A stretch of 64,000 bases of DNA from assembly GCF_016651105.1 (NCBI RefSeq), contig NZ_JAEKEL010000001.1, positions 1,974,001 to 2,038,000 on the forward strand, read 5' to 3'. Source of the stretch: Pseudomonas sp. TH15 (GTDB lineage Bacteria > Pseudomonadota > Gammaproteobacteria > Pseudomonadales > Pseudomonadaceae). Shown in pieces: positions 17,292 through 25,867 of the stretch. Every line of letters starts with the position of its first letter. Position 1 is the stretch's first letter. The notes below the pieces were generated by a model. That model worked only from the letters and a program-made list of their open reading frames with translations, was not told the DNA's origin and did no database searches. Position numbers and translations under genes: made by a program.

Positions 17292-18185
17292 ATGCTTGCC
17301 TATCTACTGGCAGAAAAGAACTTTTCTGCATTGAAGCAATATGTAACGTTCCTCAACGACCTGCGTCCTGCTTTGCAGGAAATCAGCGAATTTACTGCGA
17401 TTTTCGAGCGGCAAAAACACCTCATTTTGCCGCCGCCGAATGTTCAAAGCTTGAAAGAGGCAGCCCAAACCAGCGCTGCTTGTTGGCGCGCGATAGCGAT
17501 GGCAACACCGCTGCTTGGCAGCAATTGCACGCTGGTATTGCGTGACGTTTTTGGCTTTATCGAAGAGTTTGAGTCTGTTGTTTCAAATGTCGACAATCGC
17601 CGGAAGGCGATTGTCACTATCGATCCACAGCACTTTTCACTGGTCAGATCGCCCGCATGGGGTAATGCCCCCGCCGAAAACATAATCGATGTTCTACGCG
17701 AAATGCATCGGCGACTGGGTCAGTACCGGTCGGCTGTGCTGGACTTCAATGTCCAGGTGACCCGACTGGCGGAGTCGATGCACAGTATCTTCGTGCGTTT
17801 CATAGAGTGTTTGACTACGCCAATATGCACTTGCGATAAGCCGATCCCCAAGATCGAAGCGTATTACAGCTTGGGTAAAATCGGTTTGCCCGGTACGACT
17901 TACGAGCCGGGTCGACTGTATTCGCAGGAGGAGCGAATCGCGCAGTCGAAAGAGCATGTCGAGTTTCTCTTCAACCTGCGCCGACGCGCCGCCAGTGCGG
18001 CGAACAACCTCAGCGATTTTTGCTATCGGATGACATGCATGCTGGATGAGGCCAGGCAGGTGCTTCAATGCCATTACCCGGCGATGACCATGGCACGTGC
18101 AAAAGCTGTGCTGCCGATGTTCAAGGGCCCGCTGAGCGACGTTCAAAGTATGTCGGATCAACTGGTCAAAATGCGCAGGTTGTAA
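17292..18185 (+). CDS. Unrecognised helical protein downstream of the toxin-like gene
   Basis: A 297-residue protein that I do not recognise. It is mostly amphipathic helix (AEKNFSALKQYVTFLNDL; ENIIDVLREMHRRLGQYRSA; EHVEFLFNLRRRAASAANN), has no signal peptide and no clear membrane segment, and has a cysteine-containing stretch LTTPICTCDKPIPK near residue 180. ATG 17292 is well supported by AAGGAGAGACTG. It starts 110 bases after the toxin-like gene on the same strand and is followed by a terminator, so the two are probably one operon. A third toxin component, an accessory or a self-protection protein are all possible; no evidence separates them. Its composition is slightly AT-richer than the surrounding core genes. 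Confidence 0.75.
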   Translation: MLAYLLAEKNFSALKQYVTFLNDLRPALQEISEFTAIFERQKHLILPPPNVQSLKEAAQTSAACWRAIAMATPLLGSNCTLVLRDVFGFIEEFESVVSNVDNRRKAIVTIDPQHFSLVRSPAWGNAPAENIIDVLREMHRRLGQYRSAVLDFNVQVTRLAESMHSIFVRFIECLTTPICTCDKPIPKIEAYYSLGKIGLPGTTYEPGRLYSQEERIAQSKEHVEFLFNLRRRAASAANNLSDFCYRMTCMLDEARQVLQCHYPAMTMARAKAVLPMFKGPLSDVQSMSDQLVKMRRL

Positions 18186-18189
18186 ACCA

Positions 18190-18224
18190 AAAAAAGCCCA
18201 TGACAGGTCAAGGGCTTTCGTTGA
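18190..18224. terminator. Bidirectional terminator between the toxin operon and speC
   Basis: AAAGCCC and GGGCTTT (18193-18199 and 18212-18218) enclose a second small stem TGA-CAGG-TCA, with an A-run on the left and T-residues on the right. It lies between converging genes and can serve both. Confidence 0.75.
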
Positions 18225-18236
18225 GTTACAGGCTGA

Positions 18237-19400
18237 TCACACGTAAAACGACTTCAGCGGCGGGAAGCCATTGAATTCAACGGCGCTGTAACTGGTGGTG
18301 TAGGCACCGGTCGACAACCAGTACATACGATCACCAATGGCCAGGTTCAGCGGCAAACCGTACTTGTAGTTCTCGTACATGATGTCGGCGCTGTCGCAGG
18401 TCGGGCCGGCGATGACGACTTCTTCCATCTCGCCTTTCTTCTCGGTCCAGATCGGGAACTTGATGGCTTCGTCCATGGTTTCGATCAGACCGGAGAATTT
18501 GCCCACATCCGTGTACACCCAGCGCTCTACCGCAGTACGGGATTTACGCGCGACCAATACCACTTCGCTGACCAGGATACCGGCGTTGGCGATCAACGAA
18601 CGGCCCGGTTCCAGGATGATTTCCGGCAGGTCGTCGCCGAAATCTTCCTTGAGGAAACGGATGATTTCTTCAGCGTAGGTTTCCAGGCTGTTGGTGCGGG
18701 TGATGTAGTTGGCCGGGAAGCCGCCGCCCATGTTGATCAGCTTCAGGTGAATGCCGTCTTCTTCTTTCAGGCGTTCGAAGATCACTTTGACCTTGGCGAT
18801 CGCTGCGTCCCAGACGCTGATGTCGCGTTGCTGCGAGCCGACGTGGAACGAGATGCCGTAAGGCACCAGGCCCAGGTCACGGGCTAGGATCAGCAAGTCC
18901 ATGGCCATGTCGGTCTGGCAGCCGAATTTGCGCGACAAAGGCCAGTCAGCAGTGGTCGAGCCTTCGGTGAGGATGCGCACGTAGACTTTCGAACCCGGCG
19001 CAGCCTTGGCGATGTTGCGCAGGTCGGCTTCGGAGTCGGTGGCATACAGACGCACGCCCTTCTCGTAGAAGTAGCGAATGTCCTTGGATTTCTTGATGGT
19101 GTTGCCATAGCTGATGCGATCCGGGCCGACGCCCTGGTTCATCACTTTGTCGAGCTCGTAGATCGACGCGATGTCGAAGTTCGAGCCTTTCTCTTTGAGC
19201 AGGTCGATGATTTCGACGGCCGGGTTGGCCTTGACCGCGTAGTAGACCTTGGCGAATTCGAAACCGGCACGCAGGTCGTCATAGGCCTGGCTGATCATCG
19301 CGGTGTCGATCACCACGAACGGGGTTTCTTGTTTGTCGGCAAACGCCTTCATTTTGTTGAAGGTTTCACGCGCGAAATAGTCTTCGACGTTGATCGACAT
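18237..19400 (-). CDS. speC: Ornithine decarboxylase SpeC (PLP-dependent, alanine racemase fold)
   Basis: Converts ornithine to putrescine, the entry to polyamine synthesis; some family members also accept lysine. The 387-residue cytoplasmic enzyme shows the PLP lysine in KVYYAVKANP, the glycine-rich phosphate site MGGGFPANY, the EPGRSLIANAG segment, and the catalytic cysteine in GPTCDSAD near the C-terminus. ATG 19400 (MSINVEDYFARE) has AGGAG upstream; an earlier in-frame ATG at 19421 lacks this. Length equals that of PAO1 SpeC (PA4519), which also lies close to the piu genes. A terminator-like hairpin in the leader suggests control by early termination. Confidence 0.93.
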   Translation of the reverse strand: MSINVEDYFARETFNKMKAFADKQETPFVVIDTAMISQAYDDLRAGFEFAKVYYAVKANPAVEIIDLLKEKGSNFDIASIYELDKVMNQGVGPDRISYGNTIKKSKDIRYFYEKGVRLYATDSEADLRNIAKAAPGSKVYVRILTEGSTTADWPLSRKFGCQTDMAMDLLILARDLGLVPYGISFHVGSQQRDISVWDAAIAKVKVIFERLKEEDGIHLKLINMGGGFPANYITRTNSLETYAEEIIRFLKEDFGDDLPEIILEPGRSLIANAGILVSEVVLVARKSRTAVERWVYTDVGKFSGLIETMDEAIKFPIWTEKKGEMEEVVIAGPTCDSADIMYENYKYGLPLNLAIGDRMYWLSTGAYTTSYSAVEFNGFPPLKSFYV

Positions 19401-19503
19401 GCTGGGAACTCCTACTGGCAAACTAGATTAATCAATGGGTGCAAATGAACGTCCTCCGTATCCCCACTTTGGTTCGCCTACTTCCCAAGGCATGTCGCCG
19501 AAA

Positions 19504-19541
19504 GCAAAAAGGCCATGGGAAATGGTGCTTCCCTTGGCCTT
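19504..19541 (-). promoter_or_regulatory. Terminator-like hairpin in the speC leader (possible attenuator)
   Basis: On the minus strand GGCCAAGGGAA and TTTCCCATGGCC form a stem closed by a short loop and are followed by TTTTTGCTTT. It lies 104-141 bases upstream of the speC start and points the same way, so it would stop leader transcripts before speC unless regulated, or end a small upstream RNA. Confidence 0.6.
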
Positions 19542-19934
19542 GCTGTCTCGTCGTCAGTACTTGAGCCGGATGGATCGTTTCCAGCATGGACGTTCGGCGC
19601 GAACTTTAGGGCGTGAGGGGCTTGAGATCAACAAAAAATGTCGCGTTTTTACACGCTTCCGTCGTGCGTCGCTTTCAGCACTCTTTGTAGCCGACCGAGA
19701 TGACGGGCAGATGTTCCCCAGGAATTTTAGAGTGTTAAAAATACCTGCACGTTCGCCGCTTTTGTCAGCGAAGTCGTGGGTAAGTGTGATGGCGACAACA
19801 TCGGCGACGTTGGCGGCGTGAGGACGGTGTGAGGGGGATTTTGGCTGTTTCGCAGACTGTTTAAGGTCGACTGTGCTGTTCTCAAGTGTTGAGATTCTTT
19901 TCCGCCTCATGAGTGAAGAAAAAATCACACGAAT

Positions 19935-20029
19935 CCTGTGGGAGCGAGCCTGCTCGCGAAGGCATTTTCCCAGCCGACATCATCGCCGACTGACATTTTG
20001 CTTTCGCGAGCAGGCTCGCTCTCACAGGG
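19935..20029. repeat. REP pair between speC and the osmoprotectant transporter operon
   Basis: Inverted REP cores (CCTGTGGGAGCGAGCCTGCT and its near-complement ending CTCTCACAGG) with a ~45-base spacer. Confidence 0.9.
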
Positions 20030-20039
20030 TGTGTATTTT

Positions 20040-21197
20040 TTAGGCGACTACCGCTTCAGCCGGCGAAACAATGCTGGTCTTGCCGCCACGGGACTTACCG
20101 GAGCTCAAATACTCGGCAATCGACTCCTGGGTCACTTCCCCCAGGAACACCCGCTCGGCATCCATCACCGGCAGCCACGAGCGATTGAACTCGTACATGC
20201 GCGACAGCAGGATGCGCAAATGTTCGTCGAACGCGGCCGTGGCGTTGAACTCGCGAAGGTATTGCGCACAGGTGCCGGTCTGACGGTGCAGGTCGCGACG
20301 TCGTACGTAACCCAGCGCCTTGTTGTCGGAGCAAGTCACCACGACATAACGACGGTCCAGTTCGTCCATCAACTCCAGGGCCTCGGCCACCGGGGTTTCC
20401 GGGCTCACCGACGGTGCGTTGTCCGCAGCGTCTTCGGCTTTCACCAGCAACAGGCGCTTGAGCGTGCTGTCCTGGCCGACGAAGTTGCTGACAAAGTCAT
20501 CCGCCGGGTGCGCCAGCAGCGTGTCCGGGTGATCGATCTGCAACAGCTTGCCGGCGCGGAAGATCGCAATCTTGTCGCCGAGCTTGATGGCTTCGTCGAT
20601 GTCGTGGCTGACCATGATCACGGTCTTGTTCAGCGCGCGTTGCATCTCGAAGAACTCGTTCTGGATCATTTCGCGGTTGATCGGGTCGACCGCGCCGAAC
20701 GGTTCGTCCATCAACAACAGCGGCGCATCCGCCGCCAGCGCACGAATCACGCCGATCCGTTGCTGTTGACCACCGGACAACTCACGCGGGTAGCGAGTCA
20801 GGTACTGCTTGGGTTCGAGCTTGATCATGCTCATCAACTCGCGGGCGCGGTCGTGGCATTTCTGTTTGTCCCAGCCCAGCAGGCGCGGAACGATGGTGAT
20901 GTTTTCCTCGATGGTCATGTTCGGGAACAGACCGATCTGCTGGATCACATAACCGATGTTGCGACGCAGGGTCACCGCGTCGAGGTCGGTAGTGTCTTCG
21001 CCGTTGATCAGGATCTTGCCCGAAGTCGGCTTGATTAACCGGTTGATCATCTTCAGCGTGGTGCTTTTGCCGCAACCCGATGGCCCGAGGAACACACAGA
21101 TTTCGCCTTCATTGACGGTCAGGCTTACCGAATCCACGGCTTTCACATCTTTGCCGTTGCTTTGGAAGGTCTTGCTGAGGTTTTGAAGTTCGATCAT
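20040..21197 (-). CDS. Osmoprotectant (glycine betaine/choline-type) ABC transporter ATPase with CBS domains
   Basis: The 385-residue ATPase energises uptake of quaternary ammonium compounds (OpuC/YehX group). Walker A is LGPSGCGKST (residues 38-47), the signature is ELSGGQQQRIGV and Walker B is LLLMDEPFGAVD. A C-terminal pair of CBS domains (about 260-385) is typical of OpuCA-like ATPases, where it senses ionic strength. ATG 21197 has AAGGACTCC upstream and overlaps the stop of the preceding permease (ATGA). It is the last gene of a permease, binding protein, permease, ATPase operon, the arrangement of E. coli yehZYXW-like systems. The precise substrate is not determined by the sequence. Confidence 0.9.
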   Translation of the reverse strand: MIELQNLSKTFQSNGKDVKAVDSVSLTVNEGEICVFLGPSGCGKSTTLKMINRLIKPTSGKILINGEDTTDLDAVTLRRNIGYVIQQIGLFPNMTIEENITIVPRLLGWDKQKCHDRARELMSMIKLEPKQYLTRYPRELSGGQQQRIGVIRALAADAPLLLMDEPFGAVDPINREMIQNEFFEMQRALNKTVIMVSHDIDEAIKLGDKIAIFRAGKLLQIDHPDTLLAHPADDFVSNFVGQDSTLKRLLLVKAEDAADNAPSVSPETPVAEALELMDELDRRYVVVTCSDNKALGYVRRRDLHRQTGTCAQYLREFNATAAFDEHLRILLSRMYEFNRSWLPVMDAERVFLGEVTQESIAEYLSSGKSRGGKTSIVSPAEAVVA

Positions 21198-21847
21198 TTC
21201 AGGAGTCCTTTTGGAGTCAGCGAGCGTTGCAGCCATTGCAGAAGCAGGTCGGCGAAGATGGCCAGGAGACTGACCAGCACGGCGCCGACGATCAGCATCG
21301 ACATGTCGCTGCGGCTGATTGAAGCGAGAATAAGTACACCGAGGCCACCGGCGCCGATGGTCGCGGCGATGGTCATGACACCAATGTTCATGACCACGGC
21401 GGTGCGCACGCCAGCCAGGATCACCGGCACCGCGATCGGCAGTTCGACCATGCGCAAGCGCTGATAGAACGTCATGCCGATGCCGCGAGCGGCTTCGCGA
21501 ATGCCGGGTTCGACACCGGTCAGCGCCAAGTAGGTGTTACGCATGATCGGCAACAGCGAGTAGAGAAACACGGCGGTGATTGCCGGCATCGGGCCCAGGC
21601 CCTGGCCGAACTTGGAGTAAAACGGCAGCAGCAGGCCGAACAGCGCAATCGACGGCACGGTCAGCAGCACCGTGGCGCTGGCTTGCAGTGGGCCGGCCAG
21701 CGACGGGAAGCGCGTCATCAGCACGCCCAGCGGTACACCAACGAGGATTGCCAACGTCACAGCGATGCCGACCAACGTGATGTGCTGCCAGGTCAGGTGC
21801 AGGACCAGCGGCCAGTCGAGATGGGAAAAGGCGTTCAGAAATTCCAT
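21194..21847 (-). CDS. Osmoprotectant ABC transporter permease (downstream copy)
   Basis: A 217-residue inner-membrane permease with about six hydrophobic segments, for example ITLVGIAVTLAILVGVPLGV and LQASATVLLTVPSIALFGLL. The cytoplasmic EAA-like loop for ATPase contact reads GIREAARGIGMTFYQRLRMV followed by ELPIAVPVILAG, as in OpuCB/YehY proteins. ATG 21847 lies 12 bases after the binding-protein stop, and the stop overlaps the ATPase start. Together with the permease at 22774 it forms the translocation pore. Confidence 0.9.
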   Translation of the reverse strand: MEFLNAFSHLDWPLVLHLTWQHITLVGIAVTLAILVGVPLGVLMTRFPSLAGPLQASATVLLTVPSIALFGLLLPFYSKFGQGLGPMPAITAVFLYSLLPIMRNTYLALTGVEPGIREAARGIGMTFYQRLRMVELPIAVPVILAGVRTAVVMNIGVMTIAATIGAGGLGVLILASISRSDMSMLIVGAVLVSLLAIFADLLLQWLQRSLTPKGLLK

Positions 21848-21859
21848 GGCTTTTCCTCC

Positions 21860-22753
21860 TCAGTTGATCGGGTGCTGGCGCAGGAAATCTGCGGCAACGG
21901 ATGAAGGGCTTTCGTGATCGACATCGACCCGCGCGTTGAGCTGGCGCATGGTCGCGTCATCGAACAGTTCCGCCAGTGGCTTGAGTTCTTCGGCAAGCTT
22001 GGGATGCGCGTCGAGGTAAACCTGACGCACCACCGGGGCGGCGGTGTAGTCCGGGAAGTAGTGCTTGTCGTCTTCGAGCAGTTTCAGCTTAAAGGCGTTC
22101 AATCGACCGTCGGTGGTGTAGACCAGACCGGCAAACACTTGGCCGTTACGCAAGGCGGTGTAAACCAAACCAGCATCCATCTGCCGGATGTTTTTGCGGG
22201 TCAGGTTCATGCCATAGAGCTTGACCATGCCGTCCAGACCGTCGGAACGGTTGGCGAACTCGGTGTCCAGCGCCACCAGGTGATTGTCCTTCTGCTCAGC
22301 CTGCAACACCGTGTTCAGCTCGCTGATGGTGTTGATCTGCGGATAAGCCTTGGCGGTGGTTTCCGGCAGGGCCAGGGCGTAGGTGTTGCTGAATTTCGAC
22401 GGCGTGAGCCAGACCAGGCCTTTTTTCGCGTCGAGTTCTTTCACCCGGGCGTAGGACTGTTCGCTGTCGAGCTTTTCAGTGACGTGGTTGTAAGCCACCA
22501 GCGACACGCCGGTGTATTCCCACATCAGATCGAGCTGGCCACTTTCGTGAGCGCTGCGGGCCAGGTTACTGCCCAGACCGCCGGTCACCTGGGTGTCGTA
22601 ACCCTTGGTGCGCAGGTATTGGGAAGTGATTTCCGCGAGCAGGGTTTGTTCGGTGAACACCCGGGCGCCGATGCGGATCACCGGTTTTTCAGCGGCTTGG
22701 GCAAATCCTGCGAACAGCAGGGCGCAGCCTAGTAATAGGGTCAGTCTTTTCAT
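21860..22753 (-). CDS. Osmoprotectant ABC transporter periplasmic binding protein
   Basis: A 297-residue binding protein of the OpuCC/OsmF type. The signal peptide is KRLTLLLGCALLFAGFAQAA, cleaved before EKPVIRIGARVFTEQ. The mature part has the family's VIRIGARVFTEQTLLAEI start and MWEYTGVSLVAYN in the ligand-binding cleft. ATG 22753 follows AAGGAATATTT; a longer open frame upstream to 23038 overlaps the neighbouring permease in another frame and is not real. Second gene of the four-gene operon. Confidence 0.9.
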   Translation of the reverse strand: MKRLTLLLGCALLFAGFAQAAEKPVIRIGARVFTEQTLLAEITSQYLRTKGYDTQVTGGLGSNLARSAHESGQLDLMWEYTGVSLVAYNHVTEKLDSEQSYARVKELDAKKGLVWLTPSKFSNTYALALPETTAKAYPQINTISELNTVLQAEQKDNHLVALDTEFANRSDGLDGMVKLYGMNLTRKNIRQMDAGLVYTALRNGQVFAGLVYTTDGRLNAFKLKLLEDDKHYFPDYTAAPVVRQVYLDAHPKLAEELKPLAELFDDATMRQLNARVDVDHESPSSVAADFLRQHPIN

Positions 22754-22773
22754 AAATATTCCTTTGCCGAGGC

Positions 22774-23490
22774 TTAAGACGGGCGTAGGCCGCGTTCGAG
22801 CCAGAGGCGGCTGGCGAGTGTCACCAGACCGTCGAGCAGCAAGGCCAGCAGGGCGGTGCAAGCGGCGCCGAGCAGCAGTTGCGGCTGATTGTTCAGGGCG
22901 ATGCCAGGGAAAATCAGGCTGCCCAGGCTGTTGGCGCCGATCAGGAACGCCAGCGGTGCGGTCCCGACATTGATCGCCAGGGCCACGCGCACACCACCGA
23001 TGATGATCGGCACCGCGTTCGGCAGTTCGACCCGCCACAGCACTTGAGTCGGGGTCATGCCGATGCCGACGGCCGCTTCCTTGAGTGAACCCTGGACGTT
23101 TTTCAGGCCTTCATAGGTGTTGCGCACGATCGGCAACAGCGAGGCGAGGAACAGGGCGAAGATCGCGGGGCCGCTGCCGATGCCCAGAATCCCCAGGGCG
23201 ATGGCCAGTACGGCGAGAGGCGGAACGGTGTTGCCGATGTTGAAGATCTGCATGAAGCGTTCAGCGCGGCCAACCATGGTCGGGCGGCTGAGGAAGATAC
23301 CGGCGGGGATGCCCACAACGAGGGCGGCCAGCATGGAGACAAGGACGAGAATCAAGTGAGCTTGCAGGTAAAACAATAAATCGTCGCGGTAATGTTCGAT
23401 CGTGTTGATGCCAATCCAGTGGACCAGCAGGGCCAGGAGTGCGACGACAACCGCACCTCCTATAAGCCCCTTGCCATAGCGAATCGCCAC
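22774..23490 (-). CDS. Osmoprotectant ABC transporter permease (first gene of operon)
   Basis: A 238-residue inner-membrane protein with an N-terminal hydrophobic helix (KGLIGGAVVVALLALLVHW) and further helices such as LILVLVSMLAALVVGIPAGI. The EAA-like loop reads SLKEAAVGIGMTPTQVLWRV followed by ELPNAVPIIIGG. The start is a GTG at 23490, chosen because AAGGAG lies seven bases upstream; an ATG at 23619 would add an unrelated, basic extension. It heads the operon. Confidence 0.88.
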   Translation of the reverse strand: MAIRYGKGLIGGAVVVALLALLVHWIGINTIEHYRDDLLFYLQAHLILVLVSMLAALVVGIPAGIFLSRPTMVGRAERFMQIFNIGNTVPPLAVLAIALGILGIGSGPAIFALFLASLLPIVRNTYEGLKNVQGSLKEAAVGIGMTPTQVLWRVELPNAVPIIIGGVRVALAINVGTAPLAFLIGANSLGSLIFPGIALNNQPQLLLGAACTALLALLLDGLVTLASRLWLERGLRPS

Positions 23491-23820
23491 AGGCGGACTC
23501 CTTTTTTTCTTAGTCGGCGAACGCAGTCCTTTGTGGCATGCCATTGCTGGCTGCCGGGATATCAACGTTCGCGAAAAGCAGCGCGTTCTATGTCCGCAAA
23601 GGGACATGAATCGAGCCATAAGCGCAGCCTCGTCAGGCTAACTTGCTGATTTTTCAGCCCCTGGTACGAGTGCAGTAACAGGGGAGTGGACGTCTGCACC
23701 TTTTAAAAGGTTCCATATTTAGCAGCATTTAGCCACCCTTGATGTCCCAACGGTTCGGTTATTGCACTGACTTGGGCTATAATCGCGGCCCTTTTTTGAA
23801 TCACCGCCAGGCGATTTCCC
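23491..23820. other. Divergent gap between the ABC operon and prfC
   Basis: 330 bases. The right part holds the likely prfC promoter (23754-23783). In the left part, upstream of the ABC operon, I see no clear promoter, operator or repeat. Confidence 0.6.
23754..23783 (+). promoter_or_regulatory. Likely prfC promoter
   Basis: A perfect TATAAT at 23778-23783 lies 38 bases before the prfC ATG. The -35 is poor (TTCGGT at 18-base spacing), so the call rests mostly on the -10 and its location. Confidence 0.5.
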
Positions 23821-25404
23821 ATGACCAACCAGGCCGCCGAAGTCGCGAAACGCCGCACTTTCGCCATCATTTCCCACCCCGATGCCGGTAAAACCACCAT
23901 CACCGAGAAGCTCTTGCTGATGGGGAAGGCGATTGCGATTGCTGGCACGGTGAAATCCCGTAAATCCGACCGCCATGCCACCTCCGACTGGATGGAAATG
24001 GAAAAGCAGCGTGGTATCTCGATTACCACGTCGGTCATGCAGTTCCCGTATCGCGACCACATGATCAACCTGCTCGACACCCCGGGCCACGAAGACTTCT
24101 CTGAAGATACCTACCGCACCTTGACGGCAGTGGACTCGGCATTGATGGTCCTCGATGGCGGTAAGGGTGTAGAGCCACGGACTATTGCGCTGATGGACGT
24201 CTGCCGTCTGCGGGATACGCCGATTGTCAGCTTCATCAACAAACTCGACCGTGACATCCGCGACCCGATCGAACTGCTCGACGAAATCGAAGCCGTCCTG
24301 AAGATCAAGGCCGCGCCGATCACCTGGCCGATCGGTTGCTACCGCGACTTCAAGGGCGTTTATCACCTCGCCGACGACTACATCATTGTCTACACCGCCG
24401 GTCACGGCCACGAGCGCACCGATGTGAAAATCATCGAGAAGCTCGACTCCGATGAAGCCCGCGCGCACTTGGGTGACGAATACGATCGCTTCGTCGATCA
24501 GCTGGAACTGGTGCAGGGCGCCTGCCACGAATTCAATCAACAGGAATTCCTCGACGGCCAACTGACCCCGGTGTTCTTCGGTACTGCTCTGGGCAACTTC
24601 GGTGTCGATCACGTGCTCGACGCCGTGGTCAACTGGGCGCCGAAACCCCTGGCCCGTGTTGCCAATGAGCGCACCGTGGAACCGGTTGAAGAGAAGTTCG
24701 CCGGTTTCGTGTTCAAGATCCAGGCGAACATGGACCCGAAACACCGCGACCGTATTGCCTTCATGCGTATCTGCTCCGGCAAATACGAAAAAGGCATGAA
24801 GATGCGCCACGTGCGTACCGGCAAGGATGTACGGATCGGCGACGCGCTGACGTTCTTCTCCTCCGAGCGTGAGCAACTGGAAGAGGCGTTTGCCGGCGAC
24901 ATCATCGGCCTGCACAACCACGGCACCATCCAGATTGGCGACACCTTCACCGAAGGCGAAGTCCTGGGTTTTACCGGTATTCCGCACTTCGCCCCGGAAC
25001 TGTTCCGTCGCGTACGCCTGCGCGATCCGCTGAAATCCAAGCAACTACGCCAGGGCCTGCAGCAATTGGCCGAAGAGGGCGCGACCCAAGTGTTCTTCCC
25101 GACGCGCAGCAACGACATCATCCTCGGCGCCGTCGGTGTGCTGCAGTTCGATGTGGTCGCCAGCCGCTTGAAAGAGGAATACAAGGTCGAATGCTCATAC
25201 GAGCCGATCACGGTGTACTCCGCCCGCTGGATCGATTGCAGCGATAAGAAGAAGCTTGAAGAGTTCAGCGTCAAGGCTGTGGAAAACCTGGCTATCGATG
25301 GCGGCGGTCACCTGACCTACCTGGCCCCGACCCGGGTCAACCTGGCGTTGATGGAAGAGCGTTGGCCGGATGTGAAATTCCGTGCGACGCGTGAGCATCA
25401 CTAA
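23821..25404 (+). CDS. prfC: Peptide chain release factor 3 (RF3)
   Basis: Ribosome-associated GTPase that removes RF1/RF2 after termination. The 527-residue protein shows the GTPase motifs in order: G1 [13 protein letters not shown], the switch region with [13 protein letters not shown]3 [12 protein letters not shown] and G4 INKLDRD, then the elongation factor domain 2 and an RF3-specific C-terminal domain ending [13 protein letters not shown]. Length is that of the family. The Shine-Dalgarno before ATG 23821 is weak (CAGGCGATTTCCC). Monocistronic, ending in a strong terminator. Confidence 0.97.
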   Translation: MTNQAAEVAKRRTFAIISHPDAGKTTITEKLLLMGKAIAIAGTVKSRKSDRHATSDWMEMEKQRGISITTSVMQFPYRDHMINLLDTPGHEDFSEDTYRTLTAVDSALMVLDGGKGVEPRTIALMDVCRLRDTPIVSFINKLDRDIRDPIELLDEIEAVLKIKAAPITWPIGCYRDFKGVYHLADDYIIVYTAGHGHERTDVKIIEKLDSDEARAHLGDEYDRFVDQLELVQGACHEFNQQEFLDGQLTPVFFGTALGNFGVDHVLDAVVNWAPKPLARVANERTVEPVEEKFAGFVFKIQANMDPKHRDRIAFMRICSGKYEKGMKMRHVRTGKDVRIGDALTFFSSEREQLEEAFAGDIIGLHNHGTIQIGDTFTEGEVLGFTGIPHFAPELFRRVRLRDPLKSKQLRQGLQQLAEEGATQVFFPTRSNDIILGAVGVLQFDVVASRLKEEYKVECSYEPITVYSARWIDCSDKKKLEEFSVKAVENLAIDGGGHLTYLAPTRVNLALMEERWPDVKFRATREHH

Positions 25405-25424
25405 GCTTTTAGCTGGTTTATCTG

Positions 25425-25458
25425 AAGCCCCCTAGGTGTAGGCCTTGGGGGCTTTTTT
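25425..25458 (+). terminator. Rho-independent terminator of prfC
   Basis: AAGCCCCC/GGGGGCTT stem with an inner CCTAGG-like extension, followed by a T-run (TTTTTT). It begins 20 bases after the prfC stop. Confidence 0.9.
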
Positions 25459-25480
25459 GTTGGTTTGGTTTTGTGTGTAT

Positions 25481-25803
25481 ATCCATTTCTGCGGTAACGG
25501 CGGCTTAGGGTTTCGCCCTTACGGCGACTCACTTTTTTTTCAAACGCCAAAAAAAAGTAAGCAAAAAAAGGCTCGCCCCGAGCGTCCGGCCCCTCGCCTA
25601 GGCTCGGCGTTCCTTCGTTCCGGTATTCATCTGGGGGCATCGCCTACGGTCGGCTTCGCTTCGACCTCCTCTCGATGTGTGCGGCTTCGCCGCACGGCGC
25701 TACGCGCCCACCCCCAGATGAACACCTCCACTCAGCCTCCCGACGTCGCCCGTGAATCAAGATCAAGAGCTGCTGCCGAGCTAACGCTCATCCTGTTGAG
25801 TGG
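25481..25803. repeat. ~320-bp dispersed repeat, copy 1 (intact)
   Basis: This block recurs at 39516-39626 plus 41007-41219, where an IS element splits it. It starts at GCGGTAACGGCGGCTTAGGG and ends near CTCATCCTGTTGAGTGG. A 12-bp stem (25626-25637 with 25711-25722) encloses smaller hairpins, among them GTGCGGC-TTC-GCCGCAC at 25679-25695. It carries an open frame on the minus strand with many Arg codons but no family likeness. The two copies differ at paired positions in a way that keeps the stems. Confidence 0.8.
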
Positions 25804-25842
25804 TGAGGAGCAGGGGTGATGGGTGTTTTGCTGTTGGTTTTT

Positions 25843-25866
25843 GTGGGAGCGAGCCTGCTCGCGATG
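25843..25866. repeat. Single REP core before the 71-bp tandem array
   Basis: TGTGGGAGCGAGCCTGCTCG with GCGA following; not paired with an inverted copy nearby. Confidence 0.8.
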
Positions 25867-25867
25867 C

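Larger units (their letters stand above)
19401..20039. other. 639-bp gap upstream of speC: leader hairpin plus a REP pair
   Basis: No convincing gene is present. The gap holds a terminator-like hairpin (19504-19541, minus strand) and a REP pair (19935-20029). Between 19550 and 19930 I see no pattern beyond an open frame on the minus strand that has no family features or clear start signal. Confidence 0.6.

Noticed and set aside
19554..19928. 124-codon open frame on the minus strand upstream of speC
   Set aside because: No ribosome site, no family likeness and unusual Lys/Arg/Ser composition; it overlaps no conserved block.
22754..23038. N-terminal extension of the osmoprotectant binding protein
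   Set aside because: It overlaps the upstream permease in another frame, and a signal peptide with its own ribosome site begins at 22753.
25401..25640. 79-codon minus-strand frame in the ~320-bp repeat (a similar one at 39345-39569)
   Set aside because: The frame follows from the repeat itself; conserved changes are in stems, not codons, so a structure explains it better.
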